A stretch of DNA of 9,815 nt, from the NCBI GenBank assembly GCA_031266295.1, contig JAISBH010000190.1:1-9815 (forward strand), in the 5' to 3' direction. How positions within the stretch are numbered: position 1 is the first letter of the stretch; each line of letters begins with the position of its first letter. Shown in pieces: positions 1 through 5,921 of the stretch. The notes below the pieces were generated by a model. It was not told the DNA's origin and did not search any database. It saw only the letters and a list, made by a program, of their open reading frames with translations. The DNA is from Oscillospiraceae bacterium. GTDB lineage: Bacteria > Bacillota > Clostridia > Christensenellales > Aristaeellaceae. Both the position numbers and the translations under genes were made by a program.

Positions 1-14
1 GCGGATAGCCGGAT

Positions 15-76
15 GTTGCGTCGCGCAATATAGATGTAGCGTTGCGCAACGCCGCGCTTGGGTTGCGTCGCGTAAT
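15..76. repeat. GTTGCG-rich short repeat cluster
   Basis: Three related short motifs occur in 62 bases. GTTGCGTCGCGCAAT is at 15-29 and GTTGCGTCGCGTAAT at 62-76, differing at one base. Between them, at 39-52, is the perfect 14-base palindrome GCGTTGCGCAACGC. The two outer copies are imperfect versions of the same palindrome. No gene covers them. They could be protein-binding sites for a gene off the left edge or fragments of an intergenic repeat family; the sequence does not decide between these. Confidence 0.5.
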
Positions 77-105
77 CCTCGGTTGTACGCTGCGGCGGGA
101 CGCTG

Positions 106-123
106 TTCGATCTGCGGATCGAA
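106..123. repeat. Small hairpin TTCGATC-TGCG-GATCGAA
   Basis: A perfect 7-bp stem (106-112 with 117-123) closes a four-base loop. On the plus strand it is followed by a modestly T-rich stretch (about 128-138). That is weak for an intrinsic terminator because there is no continuous T run, but it could end a plus-strand gene lying off the left edge. Confidence 0.35.
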
Positions 124-140
124 TGCGCTTTAAGTTTGTA

Positions 141-201
141 GCGCCCCGCCAGTATGATGTGAGTTGACTATTTCCTTATGGCATTATCACTGGCGGGGCG
201 C
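141..201. repeat. 13-bp perfect inverted repeat flanking a 35-base core
   Basis: GCGCCCCGCCAGT at 141-153 is the exact reverse complement of 189-201. The 35-base core (154-188) is much more AT-rich than the arms and includes short stretches that could extend the stem imperfectly. There is no T tract on either side, so it does not look like an ordinary terminator. It may be a structured RNA element or the ends of a very small non-autonomous element. No flanking target-site duplication is obvious. Confidence 0.6.
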
Positions 202-237
202 AGGGTTGGAACGAAGGAACGAGGAACGCCCTCCCTT

Positions 238-333
238 CCCCCCGATGGGGGGTACAACGGGGGTTTCGGGACTCTGTCCCGGACCCTGCGAAGGGCTATC
301 CGCCCTTTCGAAACCTGACCAGGCTTCGCCTGG
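238..333. repeat. Chain of short GC-rich hairpins
   Basis: Tandem hairpins follow one another almost without spacing. They are CCCCCC-GAT-GGGGGG at 238-252, CGGGAC-TCT-GTCCCG at 267-281, CCCT-GCGA-AGGG at 284-295 with an overlapping alternative AGGGC/GCCCT stem at 292-306, and CCAGGC-TTC-GCCTGG at 319-333. Most loops are three or four bases. Stop-free frames through this stretch give low-complexity proline/arginine peptides with no ribosome binding site, so it reads as non-coding. Consistent pairing over nearly 100 bases suggests either a folded transcript or a palindrome-rich intergenic repeat family. Confidence 0.55.
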
Positions 334-386
334 ACCATCGTGATACACAGTCTACCGGCTTCGGACTGCCTGTTGTACCTGGATAG

Positions 387-536
387 TCTATTTCGTAACG
401 TAACCGGCTCTCCCGTTGCTTGCAAACCATATCGTAATCGACAACCCTCATCGCCCCCGTAGGGGGAGATGTCGCCGCAGCGACAGAGGGGGTTCCCCAC
501 GGTTGTGCTCCGATGCTCTATCTCGTAACGTAACCG
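387..536. repeat. 20-base direct repeat pair (TCTATYTCGTAACGTAACCG)
   Basis: Bases 387-406 and 517-536 are the same 20-mer with one mismatch (TTTCG against TCTCG). A shorter related stretch, TCGTAATCGACAA, lies at 432-444. The 20-mer leads directly into the hairpin repeat unit at 535. At 387 it does not, so the region seems built from modules that have been shuffled or partly deleted. The listed span covers both copies and the sequence between them. Confidence 0.6.
439..498. repeat. Hairpin repeat unit, copy 1 (short form)
   Basis: This 60-base unit starts CGACAACCCTCATCGCCCCC, folds as CATCGCCCCC (449-458) against GGGGGAGATG (462-471) with one mismatch and a GTA loop, and continues CCGCAGCGACAGAGGGGG to TTCCCC (475-498). 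Both ends are nearly identical to the unit at 535-654. In this copy the two ends are joined with only two extra bases (473-474). It is probably one member of a dispersed intergenic repeat family; genome-wide copy number cannot be seen here. Confidence 0.65.
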
Positions 537-654
537 ACAACCCTCATCGCCCCCATAGGGGGAGATGTTGCGGCGCGCAGCGCGAAGCGGGCGCGTATCC
601 GCAGAATCCCGAAGGGATTCTTACCAATCTCCGCAGCGACAGAGGGGGCTCCCC
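535..654. repeat. Hairpin repeat unit, copy 2 (with 62-base insertion)
   Basis: The left part (535-568) matches 439-472 at all but one of 34 positions, the changed base being in the hairpin loop. The right part (631-654) matches 475-498 with one change. Between them are 62 bases (569-630) absent from copy 1. These contain GC-rich sequence and a perfect 8-bp hairpin, AGAATCCC-GAA-GGGATTCT, at 603-621. The unit ends four bases past the stop codon (658-660) of the minus-strand gene, so it forms that gene's immediate downstream region. The 603-621 hairpin lacks a T run in the minus-strand direction and is not a convincing terminator. Confidence 0.6.
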
Positions 655-657
655 GGC

Positions 658-2574
658 TTATGGCGCGGCCGTAGCGGTCGGTTCCGCTATTTGACCGGGA
701 TTGAACCCACCGCCTCCAAGCCTGCCGCCTCCAAACCCGCCGCCCATTCTCCCGTTCTGCAGGCCGTACGCGCCGCCGTCCTCCGACGCTGACGAGACCG
801 CCGCGTCCTTGCTCAGCATTGCGTCGAACCGTTTCACCCCATCAACCCAAACGGATACCGTCTCGTCCGGCGACATATCCGGCGACGAAAACCCCGACGC
901 TGAACACGCTATCTCGCTCTCGATCGCTAGTATCACATCACCCGCCTCACTGCGCAACTCAATCACGCTGCCCGCCTCCACGGCCTGCCCGAACCGCACC
1001 AGCAGAACGGGTTGAGTAGACTCCGCCGCCACTGATAGCACGGAACCCGCCGTGATCAACCGACCGCCATATACCGTGAACGTCCCGTCAAAGTCGATCG
1101 CTCCCTCCATGCCCTGCGACTGACCGTTCAAGTACAACTCGCCGCCGTACATGACAACATTGCCGTTCGCGTCGATCGTGTCCGTGCCGCCTGTCGCTCG
1201 AATCACGCCGCCGTTTATGCTCAGCGTCATCGACGCAACTGCCGAACCACCCCGACCCATACCCCAGCCGCCCCTGCTGGCCGATCCATCGCTCAGGTTG
1301 ATCGAATCGTCCGCCGATTGAATGCTATACTCGCCGCCGTTGATCTCAATCTCCGATCCTTCTAGTCCTTCAAAACAGCGCTCTATAGTTATGTTGCCAC
1401 CATTAATCTCCAGCAGTCCTTCCGCGTGAACGCCGTCGTCGCCCGTCCTGATCGAAAACTTGCCGCCGTCGATACATATGTCGCCATCCGAATGCACCGC
1501 GTCATCCTGCGTGTCTAGCGCGAACACACCGACCCATACGCTGATCATCGTCCCCGCCTTCAAACCCTTCATGCTCTCGCCGTCGCCCTCGGTCTCTTCG
1601 GCCGCTTGAACGAATCCGCCGAACCGATTGTTGTGCCCAGACTTCCCGCTTGACAGTTCGACAGCGTCCGCGCCGCCGCCAGCGTGGATCGCGTATTCGC
1701 CGCCCGTGATGACCAGCGCGGATTCCGCCTGCACGCCGTCGTTATACGCGGCGATGTTTAGAACGCAGTCCTCTAGCTGAATGAATCCCTTCGCAGGATC
1801 GTCAGCCTTGGTGGACTTAATCCCATCGCCGCCAGACGTGATCGACGCCGTTACGCCCTTCATCGCGACGCCGTCGCTCCCTCGCAGCGCAAAACCTCCT
1901 ATTGTAACGTCCATCGTGCCTCCGGTCATGATCAGCATATCCTTTGCCCATACGCCGTGCCCCGGACCCTCGACGGTCAGCGCGCCGCCTCCGGTTATTA
2001 CCAGGTCGTTCTTTATATAGACAGCGGATTGCGCGGACTTAAGGTCGTCGTCTTCGGAATCGGCCGCGTCTGCCACGCCGCCCTTGACCGTGTTCGACGT
2101 GCCGTCGGCCAGTATGATCGCCACCCTCGCCGCTTTCCTGGCGTATATCGCCGCCGCGCCGTCATTGACAATCGCGGCGCCGTCCAATACAAGCCGGACT
2201 ACGTCGGTCTTCTTCGCGTCGATCAGCACCTGCCTGCCGTTCGACTCGCCTGTCAGGACATACGTGCCGGGCAGCTGTATAAGAATAGTCGCCGCGTCGG
2301 CCGCCGCGCCGACGCCCGTTATTTTCACGCCGGACGCAGTCATGTCGATGCGCGTAGCGTCGTCGGGGATGGACGCGTCCTCGTCCTCCGCCGTAAACGC
2401 GTACAACAACTCGGTGTAATCGATAGACTCAACAGCGGTCTCATCCGCCTGCGCGAACGCGAACCCGCTAGCCGCCGGGAACGTCGCGGCGCACAACAGC
2501 GCAGCGGTTATCATCACGGCGGCGATTGCGTGCCGCCGTCTATTTATGACGCCATAATTATTATTGAATTCCAT
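658..2574 (-). CDS. Secreted Cthe_2159-type carbohydrate-binding beta-helix protein
   Basis: The protein is 638 aa from the chosen start. The N-terminus has an RRR cluster (22-24), a hydrophobic stretch to about 40 and an AFA|Q signal-peptidase-like site near 41, so export is likely. Residues about 95-510 are short repeating beta-strand units with GG turns (ITGGG, MTGGT, ITGGE, INGGN, INGGE, INGGV, MYGGE, VYGGR). These alternate with acidic pairs such as SGGDGIKS, YNDGVQAE, TQDDAVHSD, TGDDGVHAE and SADDSINLSD. This is the pattern of the Cthe_2159/DUF4353 family, calcium-dependent pectate-lyase-like helices reported to bind cellulose or pectin. No catalytic residues are assigned. The tail (about 598-638) is glycine-rich with a PTATAAP end and no LPxTG or membrane anchor. 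The start at 2574 is preferred over an in-frame ATG at 2610 because AAGGAGG lies four bases before it. An 11-bp repeat array lies upstream. Family assignment is fairly sure; the ligand is unknown. Confidence 0.82.
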   Translation of the reverse strand: MEFNNNYGVINRRRHAIAAVMITAALLCAATFPAASGFAFAQADETAVESIDYTELLYAFTAEDEDASIPDDATRIDMTASGVKITGVGAAADAATILIQLPGTYVLTGESNGRQVLIDAKKTDVVRLVLDGAAIVNDGAAAIYARKAARVAIILADGTSNTVKGGVADAADSEDDDLKSAQSAVYIKNDLVITGGGALTVEGPGHGVWAKDMLIMTGGTMDVTIGGFALRGSDGVAMKGVTASITSGGDGIKSTKADDPAKGFIQLEDCVLNIAAYNDGVQAESALVITGGEYAIHAGGGADAVELSSGKSGHNNRFGGFVQAAEETEGDGESMKGLKAGTMISVWVGVFALDTQDDAVHSDGDICIDGGKFSIRTGDDGVHAEGLLEINGGNITIERCFEGLEGSEIEINGGEYSIQSADDSINLSDGSASRGGWGMGRGGSAVASMTLSINGGVIRATGGTDTIDANGNVVMYGGELYLNGQSQGMEGAIDFDGTFTVYGGRLITAGSVLSVAAESTQPVLLVRFGQAVEAGSVIELRSEAGDVILAIESEIACSASGFSSPDMSPDETVSVWVDGVKRFDAMLSKDAAVSSASEDGGAYGLQNGRMGGGFGGGRLGGGGFNPGQIAEPTATAAP

Positions 2575-2578
2575 TATC

Positions 2579-2585
2579 CCTCCTT
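2579..2585 (-). promoter_or_regulatory. Ribosome binding site fixing the start at 2574
   Basis: On the minus strand AAGGAGG is followed by GATA and then ATG (2574-2572). The in-frame ATG at 2610-2608 has no comparable site and would place 12 charged residues ahead of the signal peptide. This supports starting the secreted protein at 2574. Confidence 0.75.
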
Positions 2586-2623
2586 CCCGGTACGACGCAA
2601 GCGCCGCCATACCGAACGCTCAT

Positions 2624-2638
2624 GCGAACCATGTTCGC
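2624..2638. repeat. Leader hairpin GCGAAC-CAT-GTTCGC
   Basis: A perfect 6-bp stem with a three-base loop lies 50 to 64 bases upstream of the start codon of the secreted protein. It would fall in the 5' leader of the mRNA if the promoter proposed at 2650-2678 is right. It could stabilise the transcript's 5' end; no function is shown. Confidence 0.35.
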
Positions 2639-2649
2639 TGTGGCTCCTT

Positions 2650-2678
2650 AAAATAGTAACACCTGAATGTAAACTCAA
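2650..2678 (-). promoter_or_regulatory. Candidate promoter of the secreted-protein gene
   Basis: On the minus strand TTGAGT (2678-2673) is followed after 17 bases by TATTTT (2655-2650). Each matches the vegetative sigma consensus at four of six positions. A second possible -10 is TACTAT (2658-2653), preceded by TG one base away. A poor -35 overlapped by a repeat array is what an activator-dependent promoter would look like. The exact transcription start is uncertain. Confidence 0.4.
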
Positions 2679-2717
2679 GATAAACAAAACGTCAACGAAA
2701 TGTTAACACAGTGTAAA
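2663..2717 (-). promoter_or_regulatory. Five 11-bp direct repeats, PhoP/PhoB-type operator candidate
   Basis: Read on the minus strand from 2717 down to 2663 are five consecutive 11-mers: TTTACACTGTG, TTAACATTTCG, TTGACGTTTTG, TTTATCTTGAG and TTTACATTCAG. Positions 1, 2, 4, 8 and 11 (T, T, A, T, G) are identical in all five. Hexamers of the TTNACA kind separated by 5 bp are the form of the Bacillus PhoP box, and an 11-bp direct repeat is typical of OmpR/PhoB-family response regulators generally. The array ends about 7 bp upstream of the likeliest -10, a position suited to activation. The regulator gene is not in the window, so phosphate as the signal is inference. Confidence 0.65.
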
Positions 2718-2734
2718 CTCATCAGATAAACACG

Positions 2735-4405
2735 TCAGAATATCCCGACGATCTCGCCGTCGTCGTCCACGTCGATCGACTCCGCCGCCGGAACCTTCGG
2801 TAATCCCGGCATCGCGATTATCTCGCCCGCGAACACGACCGCGAACCCCGCGCCGCGCGAGTATCTCGCCTCGCGGATCGTCAATATGAACCCGTTCGGC
2901 GCGCCCAGGCTGGACGGATCGTCGGTGAACGAGTACTGCGTTTTGGCCATGCATACGGGCAGTCCGGCCGGATGGTCGCGCTCGATGCGGCGCAGCGCGG
3001 TCTTAACGCCCGCCGCGAATCTCACCTCCGACGCGCCATACACCCGCTTGGCGATCGCCTCTACCTTATGTGCAAGGGGTTCCGATAAATCATATGTGAA
3101 TGACAGGGGTTTCGGCGGTTCGGCCAGCACTGCCATGACCTCCGCCGCCAGCGCCTCGCCGCCGGCGCCGCCGCGCGCCCATACCTCGCATCGCGCAACA
3201 CGCGCGCCGACCGCTATGCACGCGGATTCGATCGCCTCCAACTCCGATTCGGTATCCGTTGGGAAACGATTTATCGCCGCTACGACCGGACGATTCCACA
3301 CCGTTGTGATGTTGCGAATATGGCGTTCCAAATTAGCCAGGCCCTTTTTCAGCGCGGTCAGATTCTCCTCGCCTAGAGCGTCTTTGGTCGCGCCGCCGTG
3401 ATACTTCAGCGCGCGCGCCGTCGCGACCAGCACTACGCAATCTGGCTGCACCCCCAGCGCACGGCACTTGATATCAATGAACTTCTCCGCGCCCAGATCC
3501 GCGCCGAAACCCGCTTCCGTCACCAGTACGTCGGACAGCCGCAATCCCAGTTCCGTCGCCGCCGCCGAGTTGCAGCCGTGCGCTATGTTCGCGAACGGCC
3601 CGCCATGAATCAGTACGGGCGCGCCTTCGAGCGTCTGCACTAGGTTCGGCGAGAACGCGTCGCGCAGCAGCGCGGTCATTGCCCCTGCCGCCCTTAAATC
3701 TCCCGCCGTCACCGCCTTGCCGTCAAACGTGCGCGCTACCTCGATCCGGGACAGTCGCTCTTTCAATTCCGCAAGATCACGCGCCAGGCAGAACACCGCC
3801 ATTACCTCCGAGGCCGCCGTGATGTCGAATCCATCCTCGCGCGCGAAGCCTCCGGATTTACCGCCCAGTCCGTCCACGATTCGTCGCAGCTGGCGGTCGT
3901 TCATATCCATGCATCGCCGCCAGCTGACCTGGCGCGGGTCGATTCCTAGTGGGTTGCCCTGTGAGATTGAGTTGTCGATCATCGCGGCCAGCAGGTTATT
4001 CGCGGCGGTTATGGCGTGCAGATCGCCAGTGAAGTGCAGGTTGATGTCGGCCATAGGACCTACCTGCGCCCAGCCGCCGCCCGTCGCGCCGCCCTTCACG
4101 CCGAACACAGGACCCAGCGACGGCTCGCGCAGCGCGGCCATTGCGTTTACATTTGCGCGGCGCAGCGCGTCCGTCAGACCAATCGATACAGTCGTCTTTC
4201 CCTCGCCAGCAGGGGTGGGGTTGATGGCGGTCACGAGAACCAGCCGCGCCTTTCGCGGTAGGTCGGCATAATGCCGCGCCTCAACCTTCGCCTTGTGGGT
4301 GCCGAACGGGATCAGCGAGTCCCGCGCGATGCCGGCCTTCTCCGCTATCTCCGCGATGGGCCGCAGTTCCACCCGCCTCGCTATGTCCAAATCTACTGAT
4401 GGCAT
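2735..4405 (-). CDS. fhs: Formate--tetrahydrofolate ligase
   Basis: This cytosolic enzyme (10-formyltetrahydrofolate synthetase) joins formate to tetrahydrofolate using ATP. It is a step of the methyl branch of the Wood-Ljungdahl pathway and a source of 10-formyl-THF for purine synthesis. The 556-aa length is the normal size for the family. Recognisable segments are the N-terminal IARRVELRPIAEIAEKAGI, the ATP-binding loop TPAGEGKTT (64-72), REPSLGPVFGVKGGATGGG (93-111), LIHGGPFANIAHGCNS (265-280) and a later WNRPVVAAINRFPTDT. All are intact, with no truncation or frameshift. The start at 4405 is supported by GGAGGT at 4411-4416, five bases upstream. It is transcribed away from the ABC operon with a 256-base divergent gap. 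The downstream secreted-protein gene is 160 bases away behind its own regulatory region, so co-transcription is not required. No tight folate operon partner is present in the window. Confidence 0.96.
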   Translation of the reverse strand: MPSVDLDIARRVELRPIAEIAEKAGIARDSLIPFGTHKAKVEARHYADLPRKARLVLVTAINPTPAGEGKTTVSIGLTDALRRANVNAMAALREPSLGPVFGVKGGATGGGWAQVGPMADINLHFTGDLHAITAANNLLAAMIDNSISQGNPLGIDPRQVSWRRCMDMNDRQLRRIVDGLGGKSGGFAREDGFDITAASEVMAVFCLARDLAELKERLSRIEVARTFDGKAVTAGDLRAAGAMTALLRDAFSPNLVQTLEGAPVLIHGGPFANIAHGCNSAAATELGLRLSDVLVTEAGFGADLGAEKFIDIKCRALGVQPDCVVLVATARALKYHGGATKDALGEENLTALKKGLANLERHIRNITTVWNRPVVAAINRFPTDTESELEAIESACIAVGARVARCEVWARGGAGGEALAAEVMAVLAEPPKPLSFTYDLSEPLAHKVEAIAKRVYGASEVRFAAGVKTALRRIERDHPAGLPVCMAKTQYSFTDDPSSLGAPNGFILTIREARYSRGAGFAVVFAGEIIAMPGLPKVPAAESIDVDDDGEIVGIF

Positions 4406-4460
4406 AAGTTACCTCCATGATAATATCCGATGGAATGTATTGTACGGTCAACGCGGAGGA

Positions 4461-4490
4461 ATTACAAGATCACGGCAAACAGCGCGTCAA
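4461..4490 (-). promoter_or_regulatory. Candidate fhs promoter
   Basis: On the minus strand TTGACG (4490-4485) is followed after 18 bases by TGTAAT (4466-4461); each matches the consensus at five of six positions. Transcription would start about 50 bases before the fhs start codon, leaving room for the ribosome binding site at 4411-4416. A second -35-like TTGACC (4451-4446) has only poorly spaced -10 partners. Confidence 0.45.
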
Positions 4491-4501
4491 GGCGCGAAAT
4501 A

Positions 4502-4544
4502 GTTAATAATTTGTTACATTTAGTCAATAGCGATTTACAGAATC
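4502..4544 (+). promoter_or_regulatory. Degenerate TTTACA-like repeats upstream of the ABC operon
   Basis: GTTAAT (4502), GTTACA (4513), GTCAAT (4523) and TTTACA (4534) follow one another at 11, 10 and 11 bp. The 11-mer GTTACATTTAG at 4513-4523 is close to the repeats found at 2663-2717. The last hexamer doubles as the promoter -35. The match is looser than the array upstream of the secreted-protein gene and AT-rich promoters throw up such hexamers by chance, so this is only a possible binding site for the same kind of regulator. Confidence 0.3.
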
Positions 4545-4562
4545 ACATAGTCGGGTTATATT
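4534..4562 (+). promoter_or_regulatory. Promoter of the ABC transporter operon
   Basis: TTTACA (4534-4539) and TATATT (4557-4562) are separated by exactly 17 bases, each matching the vegetative sigma consensus at five of six positions. Transcription would begin near 4569, giving a leader of about 93 bases before the start codon at 4662. No riboswitch or attenuator was recognised in that leader, nor a clear catabolite-control (cre) site. Confidence 0.6.
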
Positions 4563-4661
4563 AGAATAAGTCTGACTAATTGCGGCCCAATCGGACGCAG
4601 TTCGCCGACAGAGCAATTCATATGGCAAAATAGATCAAGCCAATCAAGGAGGAATCTGTCG

Positions 4662-5921
4662 ATGAGACTCCGCTCAATTCTTTCGCTCGCACTCGCGCTG
4701 GCCCTTGCACTGGCCATGACGTCCGGCTGTGCCGTCGCCCAGACCGCCGAACCCGCCGAAGTCGTCGTCTGGCACACGTTTACCAACGACCAGGACGCGA
4801 CGCTCAACGCGATCGCCGACGAGTTCAACGCCAGCCAGACCGCCGCCAAGGTGGTCGTGCAGTCGCAGCCCTACCAGGACTTCCTGCCCAACGTGCTCAG
4901 CGCCGTATCAAACGGCGTAGGGCCTAACATCATTATCAACTACGCGTCGACCGCCTCCGACTATGTCGAGGAAGGCCTGGTCGCGGATATCGGCAAGTAT
5001 ATCGACGATCCGCAGATAGGCATCCCCAGCTTCAAGGACTCGCTGCCCGCCGCGCTGGTCGAGGAAGCGTATGGTTTCGTTGACGGCAAGATGCACGCGT
5101 GGCCGCTGGTCACCACAGGCCCGATATTCTTCTACAACAAGACGCTATATGACGAACTCGGGCTGAAGGCGCCGGAGACATGGGCCGAACTGGCCGAGAA
5201 CAGCAAGAAGATCTATGAGGCGAAGGGCATCCCCGGTTTCGCGGCGGATTCCATCACCGATATCGGTCAGACTCTGATCATGCAAAACGGCTCCGGCTAC
5301 ATCGACGCCGAGAACAAGACGATACTGTGGAACAGCCCGGAAGCCATCGAGCGCCTTGAGTGGTATGTCGACCTGCTCAAGTCCGGCGCGTTCGCGCTGA
5401 ATCCGACGGGCGACTACTTCTCGAACGACTTCAACTCCGGCCTGCTGGCGTCCTATGCCGGGTCGTGCGCCGGGGTGCCGTACATCACGCCCGACGGGTT
5501 TGAGTACGCCGTGGCGCCGCTGCCTCAGGACGGTCCGGTGAAGTGGTATCCAGCCTGGAACCGCGGCTTCATCATCTTCGCCGACGACGAGACGGCCGAG
5601 AAGGCTTCCTACGAATTCGCGAAGTTCTATGCCTCCGCCGAGAACAACGTGAGGTGGGTCAAGTCGATGATCGCCCTGTCGCCATACGACTACACCTCGG
5701 AAACGGAATCCTATAATGCGTTCCTCGCCGAGAATCCCGCGCTGGCTGCAGTTCAGGCGAACCTGCCGTACGCTGGATTCCTGCCCAGCGTGACCGGATC
5801 GGCCACTGTGCGCACCGAGCTGGAGAAGGCCGTTAAGCTGGCTGCCGGCGGACAGCTGACCATCGTCGAAGCGGTAGCCGAGGCCGAAAAGGTCTGCAAC
5901 GACGCGCTGCAAGGAAAATGA
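4662..5921 (+). CDS. Lipoprotein solute-binding protein of a CUT1-type ABC transporter (UgpB-like?)
   Basis: A 419-aa family 1 extracellular solute-binding protein that should capture the substrate outside the membrane and deliver it to the permeases encoded downstream. Residues 1-19 form a basic then Ala/Leu-repeat signal sequence, followed by the lipobox-like TSGC with Cys23 as the likely lipidated residue. Family features are VVVWHTF (34-40), PLVTTGPIFFYNKTLYDELGL (148-168, the usual YNK-x-LGL segment), APETWAEL (170-177) and a C-terminal helix region. TTGP before FYNK, YAGSCAG (265-271) and TGSATVR (378-384) sit where UgpB of Escherichia coli has comparable segments, which hints at a glycerol-phosphate type ligand but does not prove it. 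AAGGAGG at 4646-4652 lies nine bases before the start. The stop overlaps the next start (ATGA). Alternative ligands are sugars or oligosaccharides. Confidence 0.9.
   Translation: MRLRSILSLALALALALAMTSGCAVAQTAEPAEVVVWHTFTNDQDATLNAIADEFNASQTAAKVVVQSQPYQDFLPNVLSAVSNGVGPNIIINYASTASDYVEEGLVADIGKYIDDPQIGIPSFKDSLPAALVEEAYGFVDGKMHAWPLVTTGPIFFYNKTLYDELGLKAPETWAELAENSKKIYEAKGIPGFAADSITDIGQTLIMQNGSGYIDAENKTILWNSPEAIERLEWYVDLLKSGAFALNPTGDYFSNDFNSGLLASYAGSCAGVPYITPDGFEYAVAPLPQDGPVKWYPAWNRGFIIFADDETAEKASYEFAKFYASAENNVRWVKSMIALSPYDYTSETESYNAFLAENPALAAVQANLPYAGFLPSVTGSATVRTELEKAVKLAAGGQLTIVEAVAEAEKVCNDALQGK

Noticed and set aside
168..500. Minus-strand open frame of 110 codons across the repeat region
   Set aside because: It reads straight through the hairpins and duplicated unit, has no convincing ribosome binding site and gives a low-complexity Arg/Pro/Gly peptide. 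It is better explained as a chance frame in GC-rich repeats.
603..621. Intrinsic terminator for the minus-strand secreted-protein gene
   Set aside because: The stem is good and close to the stop codon, but no run of T follows on the minus strand, and the hairpin belongs to the inserted segment of a repeat unit.
387..656. CRISPR array
   Set aside because: Only two copies of each repeat, the copies differ in internal length, there is no regular spacer spacing and there are no cas genes in the window.
416..792. Two plus-strand open frames of 92 and 75 codons
   Set aside because: They cover the repeat units and run antisense into the C-terminal Gly-rich coding region of the secreted protein. 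The peptides are repeat-derived and no start signal supports them.
2561..2632. Possible 23-codon leader peptide starting in the hairpin loop upstream of the secreted protein
   Set aside because: An AAGGAG at 2644-2649 precedes ATG 2632-2630, but with either proposed -10 the transcript would begin at or after that site, and the spacing of 11 bases is long. Not supported.
1957..2706. Long plus-strand open frame of 249 codons
   Set aside because: It is antisense to the signal peptide and N-terminal part of the secreted protein and crosses its promoter. It is Arg-rich with no recognisable domain, typical of a shadow frame in GC-rich DNA.
5145..5912. Minus-strand open frame of 255 codons inside the binding-protein gene
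   Set aside because: It lies fully antisense to a well-supported solute-binding protein and shows no domain or ribosome binding site.
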